Positions 51,656-63,674 of a DNA stretch of 64,000 nucleotides are shown piece by piece. Each line of letters starts with the position of its first letter. Positions within the stretch are counted from its first letter, which is position 1. A program made the position numbers and the translations under genes. The notes below the pieces were generated by a model, which did not search any database, was not told the DNA's origin, and worked only from the letters and a program-made list of their open reading frames with translations. Origin of the DNA: Zea mays (Eukaryota > Streptophyta > Magnoliopsida > Poales > Poaceae); NCBI RefSeq assembly GCF_902167145.1, contig NC_050097.1, positions 227,311,034-227,375,033 on the forward strand. Reading direction: 5' to 3'.

Positions 51656-54600
51656 CACTACACCAAAATCATACACTTCCTACGGTTTTTTAACTTCCTA
51701 CAGCTTTTATAACAAACCGTAGGAAATAAATAACTTCCGAGAGGCAACTGGTAGCTCTAGGAAATAAACATAACTTCCTACGGTATTTTATATAAGCTGT
51801 AGGAAGTTAGCTTTCACATGTTGACTCGTGTGTTTGGTCAAGCGAGCCGATAACTTTTTAGAGGCGGCCGTAGGAAGTTAGCTTTTAGTTGCTGATCCGC
51901 GGGTGTGATCAAACGAAAAGCTAACTTCCTACGGCTGTCTCTAGAAAGTTAGCATAGACAGCTAACTTCCTACGGCCTCCTCTAGGAAGTTAAATTTTAG
52001 CTTTTGACCAGTCAAACGAAAAGCTAACTTCCTACGGCTGCCTCTAGGAAGTTAGCATGGGCAGCTAACTTCCTACGGCCTTCTCTAGGAAGTTAGATTT
52101 CAGCTTTTGACCCGTCAAACGAAATGCTAACTTCCTACGACCAGCTCTAGGAAGTTACTTAACTTCCTAGAGTACATGTACAAACTCTAGGAAGTTATGT
52201 AACTTCCTACAACTTTACTCTAGGAAGTTATATTTTTTATCTTAAACCTCTACTCAATCTTATCCTCTTCTCACCCTTTCTCACTCGTGTCTCTTCCACC
52301 AAATTGAAGCCACCGCCGCACACCTGCTCCCACCCGCGCAAGCTGCTCCCACCGGTGCACCCGCCCCAGCCCTGCCTACCGCGACCGCACCACCCCCGGC
52401 CGCCGCTCCCGCCGGCGCGGCCGCGTCCGGCCCCGGCCCCGGCCCCGCCCGCCGGCTCGCTTCTGCGGTTGCTCCTTTGTTCGCGTGCGCTGAAATGGCG
52501 ACTAGTCCGGTCGTCCTGCAGAGCACGTGGAAAGGAGGGAGGACCTGAAGGCGCTCAAGACCCACCTGCCATCGAACCAGAACGGCCTCGATGCCCGCGA
52601 GGAGGCACGGTCGGTCGCCTCCCTCCCCTGCTCCACCTTCATCAGCAGTGAGTTTCTTTGCCTGGTCAGTTGGAGATCGATCAACTAGCTATGGTCGGTC
52701 TGGATCTCCATGGCCGAGCTCCTCCACTGTGGCTCGCCTCCCTCACGGCACCCTACCTCTGCTCCTCTGTGGTGTGCGGCCCCCATCTCTTCTCCATGGG
52801 CGAGCTCAGCCATGGTGGCCGTCACCCTCTCCCCGGCAGCGAGCTACCCCACCGGTGCCGGTCCATAGCAGTAGCCACTAGATCCGCTCATTAAAAGTAT
52901 GTTGAGGTTAGTACTTAGTAATTTTCATCAGTTTATTGGACTGTTTCCACTACCCACGTGCGCCCCCGTCCGCTCCGCCGGTTGCGTTGGAAGTCACGGA
53001 CCGATCGCTCTCGTTCCGGTTTCCGAACGCCGCCGCCCGCCGCTGCCCACCTGTCGTGTGCTCGCACGCTCAGCGCCCGCGTCCGTCCAACGCCAGCTTA
53101 CTGAACATAACGACCACGGGTGGATGGATGCGTCCATGAGTCCATCCAAAATCCCAGGCCTCAGCTGTGTCGTCACTGGTCATGCGGCGGTCACGTGCGT
53201 ATTGCGCAGGGTGGGGGGAAGTGGAAGTCAGCGGCGCGCGGTTGCGCAACGGCACGGGATGCCACCCAACAGAGCCAGAATTCCTCGCCCGCACGGATCC
53301 GCCCGCCATTTTGCAGGGGACAGGTGGATGAATAGGCTGTTCTAGATCCCCTCGTTAAAAGTATGTTGAGGTTAGTACTTAGTAATTTTCATCAGTTTAT
53401 TGGACTGCTAAAATATGCCTGATAGCCATATGCCTGATAGCCAGGCTTCCTCTAAAATATCTCTCAAAGTCAATGCAATGCATAGGGTTCCCTATTATGC
53501 TCCTAATCATGCATTCTTTGCTGAAAAAAACTTATGCCATTGGTATTCAACAGAACACGGTTTTGTTGAAATATAAGTGGCAATAATGATTGTAGATAGA
53601 TATGTTATTATTGCATTGCAGTTCATCTATATCGATCACTCCAGTGCTTTTGTTTCATTGTATGCTTGCAGCCTTGCACTTCAATTTTTGCAGTCCTACC
53701 AGAAAAATGGTTTATATAAATGTCCCAACAGTATACATCTATCTACGGTTAAAACACCTCCTTTTCTTTTCTATCTTTTTGTTGGTGGTTTGCTACCCCA
53801 ACTTGCTCGGGATTAAGTGTTGTTGTTGTTTATTGAATTTCATTAAGGATGATATAACAACTAGATGCATCTCCATAGTTTTGAATCGATTTAATGTATT
53901 GGATCGTTCCTTAATTAATAATATTCTTATGTGGCTCTGTTCAAATCTAACATGCATGTCAAGCTAATTCTTTTCTTTGCAGTATCCAACAAGGTACCCT
54001 TTTAGGGCATGGTTGGTTGGGAGAAAAGGGAACTTAACTGCAGGAGTACAGTACAATTTTACCAGGCTAAATGGTCCAAAGTTCTATTCTTTACTTGGAT
54101 ATATGACTCTCTTAAAACATCAATTCATTGTTTTGCATTCCTTTGTTTATTTGTAGATATGAACAAGTCCTTTGTTCTTTAATGGGTTTGATTTTGCTGG
54201 CTTGAACTCTTTAGGTTTTTGAACTAATGATAACATGTGCATACCTGAAAATTCGTAGACTATTGTACTGAACCTTCTGATGTTTGTTCCTTTCTTCATG
54301 TTGTAGGTTGCTGATCAATTTTTAAGCAAGAAATCTGGTATGACGCATGACAAGGTTGTCTGCTGGGGCATACAACTGTCTCTATTTCATCCTGTAATGA
54401 GTTGTAAGTCCTTGTCAGACTCTATGTTGCTAGTAACTTCGTTTGTTAATATGAATTGAATCTGCTTATGTCTGTGGGCACTACATTCTGCCATTGCCAA
54501 ATGTGTTGGTTTTTAATAGTATGTTTCAGACTTTTAGAGCATGTGTTTGGTTACTTGGAGTTTCAGCCCGCTGGAGATTCAACCCTCGTTCGTATTTCAT

Positions 54601-55487
54601 GGGGCCTTCAGCCACCGGTGTTGCTGACAATGTAAGGATGAATTGAAGTAAAGAAGACAGACAATCGTACAAAAACTCTGCATCTTGAAACTACCATGGT
54701 TGGCAAAGAAGTTGGATGCATCCTTTGCATTGGTGTCTTCTTATCACCAAGCAGTAATGTGAAGCAAGTTCATTTGTTGACTAAGAACGGATGAACACAA
54801 ATCAGTGAATATTTAGTTGCGCTAGAGATGGAGGATGGAGAGGTAGTAAATTTCAATATGGCTTTGATACTATTTTTCCCTTACAATCTTTGTACGGAAC
54901 AAGAAAAATGACGTTGTATGTGGATACTATTATAATTCTATAATTTATTTCTGAATAACAAATATGACTACAGATGAGACTTTTGTGGTGTAACTGATGA
55001 GACTATGGATTTAAATATTGTTATGTGAGTGTGTGTGAGATGTTTTATGTGAAAATATGTTGTGCTATATAGTAGTTGATATATTTGTTATGTTGTGAAA
55101 TGTGGTGTAAAATAAAAATAAATAATATTTGTAATGCTGGTCAAATTAACTTCCTAGAGGTCAATTGGGTCGTAGGAAGTTAGCCAGCTAACTTCCTAGG
55201 GGCTACAGTCAGCCGTAGGAAGTTAGTCGTAGGAAGTTAGTCAGCTGACGGCGTGAAGCTACTAACTTCCGAGAACCTACTAACTTCCGAGAGGCTTCTT
55301 TGGCTGTAGGAAGTTAGCTAACTTCCTAGAGGGCTATAGGAAGTTAAGCTAACTTCCGACAAAAAATTTTCGAGAGCCAAACTTCCGACGGGATGACTTA
55401 ACTTCCGAGAGTTTAGCTAACTTCCTAGAGTTTAGGGCTAACTTCCTAGGGTTTAGACTCTAGGAAGTTCACTATTTTGGTGTAGTG
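51656..55487. mobile_element. Non-autonomous CACTA (En/Spm-type) element, 3832 bp
   Basis: Perfect 14-bp inverted ends CACTACACCAAAAT, flanked by a 3-bp duplication AAT (51653-51655, 55488-55490). Both subterminal regions (51680-52230 and 55140-55465) carry many copies of AACTTCCTA in both orientations, the usual place for transposase-binding repeats. No transposase domain is recognised. 52300-53340 is GC-rich and gene-like (possibly captured host sequence), followed by AT-rich intron-like DNA to 54840. Confidence 0.9.
52876..53407. repeat. Direct duplication inside the CACTA element
   Basis: The block TTAAAAGTATGTTGAGGTTA, continuing to TTTATTGGACTG, occurs at about 52891-52947 and again at about 53355-53407, nearly identical over roughly 65 bp with the preceding CTAGATCC. 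The copies flank about 400 bp of GC-rich DNA. Confidence 0.8.
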
Positions 55488-55882
55488 AATGTGATTAAAT
55501 AGTTCATCATGATATGACTTAAGAGTTAATCACAAGTTGTAGTTCACTACAAGATTGACTGAAATGATGAATTATTACAAGGACGACACAAATCTTGCAT
55601 TGAGTTCGACGAATATCATACGGTAAAAGGATTGAGACATGTGTATATCAAGGTCCAGGTAACATGATCTTTTATGTGTACATAGGATTCATTATATGCT
55701 ATTAAGCGCCGTTATTGACTAATGTATCAAAAAATTATTTCCGATCATGGTCATCTACACATGAACCTAACGGGTCATACGTTGGTTGGAATAATTGCAT
55801 AGATGATTGAATCTAATACGAGCGATAGATTGTTGAATATATGCCCAAAAGGCAATAATGATTCACGAGAAACCAATTGGTC

Positions 55883-56241
55883 CACTAGTAGAAAAAGACT
55901 CAAAGTCTGCGGTGCGTTATATTTTTATAGGCGGATTCGGTTATCAACCGTCTGTGCTATTTTTAGTGGCGGTTTTTTAAGAAAACCGCCACTAGAGAAA
56001 TCGTATTTCTACAGGCGGTTCCTTATGAAAACCGCATGTAGAAATCTTATGTTTCCTGGAAACGATTTTCACTGGCGGTTTTATTACGCCGACCGCCAGT
56101 GAAAATCGATTTCCACTAGCGGTTCTCAGTTACCCGCCTGTAAAAATGGTGATTTCTACTGACCCCTAGCACTGGCGGTTACGAAAAACACCACTGTAAA
56201 TAGATTTACGACCGCCACTATAGAGCTTATCTGTACTAGTG
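55883..56241. mobile_element. Mini-CACTA element, 359 bp
   Basis: Ends CACTAGTAGAAAAAG and, inverted, CACTAGTACAGATAAG, with a 3-bp duplication GTC (55880-55882, 56242-56244). The interior is a series of palindromes around GGCGGTT/AACCGCC, such as AGTGGCGGTTTT pairing with AAAACCGCCACT near 55960-55995. A short plus-strand frame (55803-56102) is fortuitous. Confidence 0.85.
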
Positions 56242-56689
56242 GTCTTTAGGGAAAGCTGACATGCTTGGAAGAATAATTCTAGCCACCGCCTCTCTCTCTA
56301 GGGTTGCGGGCGCTCAAGACATTGTTGTTATTTCTTCCGCCACTTATGCGATGCTAGCGTACTAGTGTCACGACGTTTTATCTGTATCTGGTATTGCAAA
56401 AAGTATACACTATTTGAATTGCCTGGAATTTTTAACCCGAGCACTCACATCCCATACCCCAATCACACTGGCTCGAAAAGGTAACATCACTGTTACCCAG
56501 CAGCAAAAACACTCTGAAACGTCTCGGTGGCAGGGACAAAAACAAGTTGTTGCTGAACGAAGGCACTAACAGCGACAGCCTTTTGTTGCATTGTTGGTTC
56601 TAGTCTTGTAGAGCGGGCTGGACCTAGACATTGCAGGTGTACTTGTTGCCTTCACGCTCAACGGAGTAATCTAATCCCTATCACATTGA

Positions 56690-57590
56690 ATATTTAAATA
56701 ATAATTACATATATTAACTATAGTCTAATTATAAAACTAATTACACAGATGAACTGAAATACCACTAGTAGAAAAAGGCTCAACGACTGCGGGACGATAT
56801 ATTTTTACAGACGGATCCGGTTATCCACCGACTGTGATATTTTTAGTGGCGGTTCCTTAAGAAAACCGCCACTAGAAATCATTTTTATCCTTAATTTTTC
56901 GAGTTTTTCAAACGATCTCGTATGACAAAACCACCAAAATAAAAGTTGTATATCTATAAAAGTTATGAAACTTTGTAGTTGACAACTTTTTTATTTGAAC
57001 TCATTTCGGTTCTCAAAAATTGAATCTAAGTATGTCAAATTTAAAATTCAAATTTTGCAAACTAACTCGGATGAAAAAAGTGTCAAAATAAAAGTTGTAG
57101 AACTTCAAAAGTTATTTAACTTTATAGTTGACAACTGTTTTATTTGAATTCGTTTAGGGTCTCAAATAAGCAATTTACACTCAAATGGTTGTAATATGTG
57201 GACAAAACAACTACATATTAGACACAAAGCATGTCATTGACGGAGTGGTAGTGGAGGGTACGCGCGAGAGTGATATCGAAGGTTCGATTACTAACAACCG
57301 TGTAGCGCGCGAAAAATGTCGTGACTTGCGGGTGGGGGGGTGGCTAAGGCCCCTAATAAAAATATTTTTTTTTTACTATTTTTAAAATCTGTTTTATGTT
57401 TCCTGTAAACAATTTGCACATACGGTTTTATTACGTCGACCGCCAGTGAAAATCGATTTTTACGACCGCCACTATAGAGTTTCTCTGTATTAGTGTATAA
57501 GACGAATTTTTTAAACATAACTAAACCTATATTTATTGATTATAATTGATATTCAAATATCTGATACGACACCAACTAGTAAGGGAACCA
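56690..57590. mobile_element. MITE remnant split by a mini-CACTA element
   Basis: 56690-56762 (with AGTCTAATTATAAAACTAAT) and 57496-57590 (with TTGATATTCAAATATCTGAT) resemble the two halves of a common grass MITE family. The left end is not clear, so the call rests on recognition. Confidence 0.4.
56763..57495. mobile_element. Second mini-CACTA element, 733 bp
   Basis: Starts CACTAGTAGAAAAAGGCT and ends CTCTGTATTAGTG; flanking triplets TAC and TAT differ by one base. The left 120 bp match the start of the 55883 element, and the end shares CGACCGCCACTATAGAG with it. The interior adds two diverged direct copies of about 115 bp (about 56920-57030 and 57058-57170), each with AAAATAAAAGTTGTA and GTAGTTGACAACT-like blocks. 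Confidence 0.8.
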
Positions 57591-57599
57591 AAACAACCT

Positions 57600-58730
57600 C
57601 GCCTTGACCCTTCCTGTAGCTTGCAGCCTTGCTGGAGCAGGGCAGCACCGTGCAGTCGACTGCGCAACAGAGTATGGTACTGAGCTGTCCTTTTGTAACA
57701 TTTCTTTCTTCAATTTTCTTTTTTACCTCTGGCAAAGTACGCACGGTTATTGCCTGCCTGTATTTCCTGTCCAAACTATCCTGCAATAGCTTTTGTTTCG
57801 AAAGAAACGGTATAATGACGTTGCGTATTTGTGTGTGCTACCAAATCGCAGCGTGCTGACACAAAACTCTTGGAATCTGGACGGGACTTCCTCTCGGTAT
57901 ATTATTTTTTTACAAGAGCAAAATAAGTAAAAAAAAGTATGTAATTTATCACAACCGATCAAGGAACACAGAGACCGCATCAACGTGTACAACTTCTAAG
58001 AAACTACGATTTTTTTTCTTTACCATCAACAGCAGTATTAACACAAACAGATAACAAGAGTTCCCCCACCACCTTCATGTGCCAAAAAAAATTATATACG
58101 GCCATGCCAAAAACTGAAGCCAGCGTGGCAGATTCCTTTCCCTTCCGTGCAGACGGAGACGGGCATACTCCACGTGCTCCCGGCGCGGACACGGAACATG
58201 CAACGCGATGGTTGCGTGCCGTCGGATGCGGCAGTGGACGGCGGATCGTGCCCTACGCCCGCGTGGAGATGTCCACTGACGCTGAGACGGTCGGTCGGTC
58301 GGTCCCGTTGCCTGCTGGGGTGGGGGTCTACGGTCTACCGTCTACGAGCACGACCGAGACAGATAATTTACTCCGACCCACCTGGAGACTGGAGTTCCGT
58401 AGCAGTAGCACGGAGCTTTTGCAGGTGTATCCCTCTACATTTGGAGTATTACGAGTTTCAACTATCTGGATTTTATTTTATTGTTAGCCTATCTCCAGCA
58501 GCTTACTCATATTCATACACATATTCAAACTTCACTCTACGAACAGTACAATCTACAGTTTAGAACAGTATAAAACAGTGTTTTTAGGTAAACTTTGGAT
58601 AGACGGCTGCAGACGACCTTAAGACCTATCTAGCATAACTTTACCAAGCTAAAAAGTAAACCTGGACCCACTAGTAAACTTGGATTTTATTTTATTGTTA
58701 GGGCTTATCTAAGACGGTCCACAGGGTTGT
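57600..58730. other. No gene confirmed
   Basis: Two overlapping plus-strand frames (58077-58487, 58147-58563) cover a moderately GC-rich stretch at 58100-58400, without recognisable domains. 58490-58730 resembles non-coding DNA-element sequence. Confidence 0.35.
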
Positions 58731-58748
58731 CCCTAAAGTCTCATCTAA

Positions 58749-58863
58749 TTGGGTGTTTGGTTTCTAGGGACTAATTTTTAGTCCATGCATTTTGTTTCAT
58801 TTTAGTCTCTAAATTGTTAAATACTGAAACTAAAGTTGTAGTCTTTAGAAACCAAACACCCTC
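58749..58863. mobile_element. Tourist-like (PIF/Harbinger) MITE, 115 bp
   Basis: Inverted ends built on GGGTGTTTGGTTTCTA are flanked by TAA on both sides (58746-58748, 58864-58866), the usual Tourist target. No coding capacity. Confidence 0.8.
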
Positions 58864-58866
58864 TAA

Positions 58867-60639
58867 GACTGTGTCCATCGGATCTTGCATATCGCCGTAC
58901 AAAATAATGGCATAGCATTTAAAAGGATCGTGTTTTATGGGATGAAATTAGTTTTATAGAGACGAAACCATGTTAACTCGTTTTCAAGGTCTTGAAAACA
59001 GTGTGAAACCTTCATTGAGAGTGATTTGTTCCATCTTCACATATTTTACTAACTTCTATTGGCCATTGAGTTGCAACATTTAATTGGCAAGTTAGCCTAT
59101 GGAATAGTGAAGTGAAATGTTGCATTGAGAGTTATTGTTTCATACATAATTTCATAGCACTTTTGATGATGTGCCAGCGTTAGAAAAAGTGCTATGAAAT
59201 TACCATTGAGAATAGCCTAATAGAGCTGCTGAAATTAGAAGTGTTTAATAAAAAGAGAACATGGATATGTTTTCATTAATCTAAAGCTGATGAAGCTCTT
59301 CTGAATTAACCTTTTGACGAAGCGGAAATCCCTTGCTATTTGAATAGCAAGGGATTTTCTTCCACCTCAATCCACCCAATTCTATGGTCATCAAATTAGT
59401 CCTTACATCATGTCTAGCAGTTCGCCCATATGGTCACCCAAAACATTGTTTTGCACTGTTTCGTACTGTAGACTGTACTGCTTGTAGAGTAGAGTTTGAT
59501 CATGAGGATGGTATAGGTAAGCTACTGAAGATAGTTTTATAGTAGTAAAATAGGTGTACGACATCAAATACGGTTTCATATATAGATTCAATCGAATTTC
59601 CTAGAACTCATGGTAAATTGGTAATATTTGCCATAATTGTATCTAGTATCCAACGCCCTATAAGGTTTGATGCTAGATTTTAGCAAATATTCCTCCACCT
59701 CCATATTTATATTTTTTGCCTAGTTTCTTGGTAGCTGCTATTAAAAATTCACAAGGTCTAACACTTTGCCAAACACATTACACATGCCAATGGCTTGGGC
59801 TATGCACATGTTGATTTATACTACTACTAGTTAATAAGGTCAAAATCTTGACTATTTTATCCATACTTAAAGCAACTATAAGCAACAAATAGGTTCAAGT
59901 TAGACATAATCATTTGTTAGAGCAAGCGACCTAAAGTGGTTAATATTGGGGAGAAGGTCTTTGGCTGAAGGTCCACGTTGATAAAATCAATGTTTAGACA
60001 TTTTCTTGGCATAATAATCTCAATCAAATTTTAAGGCCATCATACTTAGGGGAACTTCATATATTGGGCGAGATGAAGCATACAAAGAGCCAGAGTAAAG
60101 GAAAGCAAAGAAAAATCTAAAACTTGGTGTGGTTCCATCTTATATGCTGATGACCAATAGAAAATGTAAAAAATGGAAAACCATCTAAAAAGAAAAAAAG
60201 AGAAGAAAAACAGTTGCATATAGGCATGAACACTATTAAGTTGTACTATTTTTATATTGTTGTTCTATTATTTGTTCATTGATATCTCATACTTGTTAGC
60301 TTCCTTGATCCTTCGTACAACCATACTAAAATTGTATTTAGACAAGTGCTTTGGGCATTTACTAAGCATCTCTATCTATCTCTGCCTTGTATGCCACATA
60401 TATAGATTGGGCCATCCTAAGTTCAACCTTTATCTTGAGCAAAACATGTACTCCTTTTTGCAACCACATCCAGGCTCCATGTGTTTTCATCCTGACCACC
60501 ATTTACCTGCTGCAATGCTGATAAGGGCTTTGTAAGAGTGGGATAAGACACTTTATCCTATTTTACTTTCACCTTCCACTATAGTGAGTAATCAGAAGTT
60601 ACATAAGTTATTGTCTCTTCTGTTTCTATGCTAACCATG
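58867..60639. other. No gene seen; possible MITE at 58867-59225
   Basis: 58867-59225 contains related ATTTCATAGCACTTTT and AAGTGCTATGAAATT blocks in opposite orientation (near 59150 and 59190), suggesting a decayed MITE. The rest is AT-rich and without coding potential. Confidence 0.35.
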
Positions 60640-62020
60640 GTAGGGGACAACACGGGGAAGCTAACAGACGAAGAGTGTGTGTCATATCTTGAGCTTCGTG
60701 ATATGATATGAATTATGACGGTTGCTTTTAAGAAGTACCAAGGTACTTCTAAGGCATCTTTCGAGAGGTTGGATCAATGAGTTTCTAGCCTTAGTTCTCA
60801 AATAGAGAATGTAGAGCAACATAGTTCAACAACTTTTTCTAAACATACTTTATTATAAAGGAGCAAAGTTGTCATGTCATCATTGATGGTGAGAGTTTTA
60901 ACAACTTTGCAAGTTGTGAGTTGATCAAGAAGATTGGCTTGACCACATGACCATATCCACATCCATAATACATCAAATGGGTACATACTTATGATAAGAT
61001 AAAGGTAACTAAAATTGCATGCATGGAATTTTGCATTGGTACTTATAAGGATAGTGCTGATTTTGACATAATACCTATGCATGCTTATATTTTGTTATTT
61101 GATAAACTATGAATATTTGAAAATAATGTTGTTCATTACACAATTGATAATAAATATTCATTGAAATGCAATGGTAGTAAAATTAATCTTTTATCTATGA
61201 TGATTGCTCAAATTTTAAATAAAGATCTCCTATGGATAGAGAGAAGAAAGAATGAACCTTTTAGAAAAAGAATGGGCTACATTAGATGTTATAATATCCA
61301 CCTAGATATGATTTGTTAGAAAATAAACATGTTACTTTTTCTCTTGTTAGAACTAATATTTGCAACATGTAACCAATAAGGAGGTCAATGTGATAGAACA
61401 AGAACATACAATAGTCTTAGGTAAGAGCTCTCTTGATGTGTTGGATTTATGCACCAATGATGTTATATCAGAACATTTTTTATTTATATTTGTCACATGA
61501 TCATTATCCTACTAGTATTTATCATAAAGAAGAGTTGTGTGATGATGATCATATTATACTTGTGCCTCAACTAGTGAATGTGATTGATTCTTATCTTTTG
61601 AAACAAAATACTTGTGCTGAATTACTATCGAAAAAGGTGAACTAAAAATTGTTATCTTCTTTATGTACTTTGGATTATATTGAACTTAATATTTTGTCTA
61701 GTCTACTAATGTCGAAGGAGATTTTTGTGCTCATTCTAAATGTTCATGGTTGTCTAGATGTACATATCACTTTATTGGCGAATATAATTGTCAAGAAGAG
61801 TATTTGTTGTATCGTGTCTATTTTAGTTTAAATCTGGATTCTTCTTTTACTGTGCAATAATATAATTAGCTATAATCATGTGTTGTCAAGATCCACAAGT
61901 TTTGTTTTAAAGAAGATTAAATGTCAAGAAGGGGAGCATGATTGACCACTACCTACAATATGTCCTCTAACTAAGCTCAAACCAAGGACGATTTGTTGTC
62001 AACAAGGGAAGAATGATGAG
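60640..62020 (+). pseudogene. Decayed Ty3/gypsy pol remnant (protease region)
   Basis: Across frameshifts and stops, 60865-61200 reads like a gypsy aspartic protease region (VIIDGESFNNFASCELIKKI, with the catalytic DGGS-type motif degenerate). Downstream 61900-62010 has AAGAAGGGGAGCATGATTGA and GGGAAGAATGATGAGGCAT, which look like the 3' internal ends of gypsy elements. RT and integrase are not recognisable. Confidence 0.5.
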
Positions 62021-62268
62021 GCATGATACTTATAAATACACACATAAATGTGAAAGACAAGGTGTGCTTGTTTCTATATTTATATAATGATAAAAATGAG
62101 AATTGGTTGCTATCTAATATTGAAATTTAAAATGTGCTTAGAAACAATGGTGATTATGATAAGTAATGTATATGTCATGGACAATGTAAATCTTAAATTA
62201 TAAGGCTATCGAAGTTGAACTTTCAGTTCATTGGTAGCCCTATAGTACTTCATTAGGAAGGTCATAAC

Positions 62269-63674
62269 TGAGAGCACCTAGAGGGGGGGTGAATAGATTA
62301 TCCTACAAAATAGACTTAAAACAACACAAACTTAGTCTAATAAATGAGTTAGAGTAAATTAAAAAACCAAGTTTGAGTCGAAGAGAGGAGAGAAAAGTTC
62401 CATTCACTTGATTGCTCTTCCAAGATATGAAAGATTCTAAGAGAAATATTCCAAGTGAGTTGAGAGAACTAAGGAAGAGGGAATAACCGCACTAAATTAA
62501 ATGAGGCACGAGACACAACAATTTTTATCCCATGGTTCGACCAAAGCTTACCTCCACGTTGTGGTGTTCCCTTTTGGACAAGGGTTGCACTTAACCCCTC
62601 TCAAGTGATCACCTAGCTCAACTTGAGTGCCACAGTTTCTTCCTTATATCAAGTATCCCTGTTTGTGAGGAATCTCCACAACTTGGAGTCTCTCACAGCC
62701 TTACAAATGATCAAAATCACAACTCAGAGTAACGGATGGAGATAGAATACACACACAAGAGCACAATGTAGCAACACACATAAGAATCACAAAGAAACGA
62801 ATGCAAGAACACAAGATCACAAAAACAGCACAGAACTCACCCTCAGATCTCACTAAAATCACTAGCAGACGTGGTCACATCGTATCAGAGTGTTGTAAAT
62901 TTCTCGAGGTGCTTGGATACTAGTTTAAGACACATATGGGGCCCTTTTATAGCCCCAAGGGACCTAGGAGCCGTTGGCTTCTCCATATGGAAGCCCAAAA
63001 ATTTACTGTCTGCGGGCATACCGGATCGGGTCCTATAGCCCTCGGTTTGGGATCCTGATTGAGCACTTTCTAATCCAGGGTGGCACCGAACATGCATACC
63101 AGACCATTACTGTTCATGGTCCGATGATTTTTAATAAAAAAGCCCGAGAGCGGCCTGTTCGGCTAGGTGGCACAGACCCAGTCCGGTGCTCCACCAGACG
63201 GTCTGGTGCGCCACCGGATCGGTCCAGTGCCCCCTAGCCTAACTCCTCCATCTTCTTTTGGCTTTCCTTGAGGGGTTCCCTAAGAGTTAGACAAACACAG
63301 TTAGCTCATAAAAAAATTGACTAAGTGCAGGAATCATACCTTTTTCACATGGTTTCTCTAGGATTTGCAATAAGCTCAAAACTAAGTTCAAAAGTCACTT
63401 TTCTTGCATAAAAGAGTTAGTAGCCAAACCAAGGTGCAAGAAACATAGTATAAGGTATGTCCAACATATTCAAATACTTAAACATCATGTTTTTTAGTTT
63501 TACCCAAGGTTAACTTTTGGCCTTCATTTCTAATCATTTGGACTTGTTGCCTTCAATTTGCTCTTGCTAGAACCTGTGCTCATGCTCATATCAAAGTAGT
63601 TAGTCCAATATGGTGCGTTGAGCACTTAATCACCAAAATAGGTAGAAATGGCCATATGGAACATTTCCCTTTCA
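62269..63674 (-). repeat. 3' LTR of a second Sirevirus-type element, minus strand
   Basis: 1406 bp. On the minus strand it starts TGAAAGGG at 63674 and ends CTAGGTGCTCTCA at 62269; the CACCCCCCCTCTAGG block before the end matches the LTR at 21807. A minus-strand TATAAAAGG lies at about 62944-62952. U3 has degenerate GGTGC/GCACC palindromes near 63170-63230. The 5 bp to its left are ATAAC; the partner duplication would be outside the window. Confidence 0.85.

Larger units (their letters stand above)
51494..56760 (-). mobile_element. Non-coding LTR-retrotransposon-like internal remnant, hosting CACTA insertions
   Basis: The pieces 51494-51655, 55488-55882 and 56242 to about 56760 read on the minus strand as a non-coding internal region leading to the LTR start at 51493. 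No gag or pol domain is visible. It is interrupted by the CACTA elements at 51656 and 55883. The 5' LTR is not identified, so this is tentative. Confidence 0.35.

Noticed and set aside
52281..53345. Frames of 60-148 codons
   Set aside because: GC-rich interior of the CACTA element with no recognised domain; overlapping frames are equally plausible, so none is called as a gene.
58077..58563. Two overlapping plus-strand frames of 136 and 138 codons
   Set aside because: No domain, no promoter, and neither frame is favoured by codon use.
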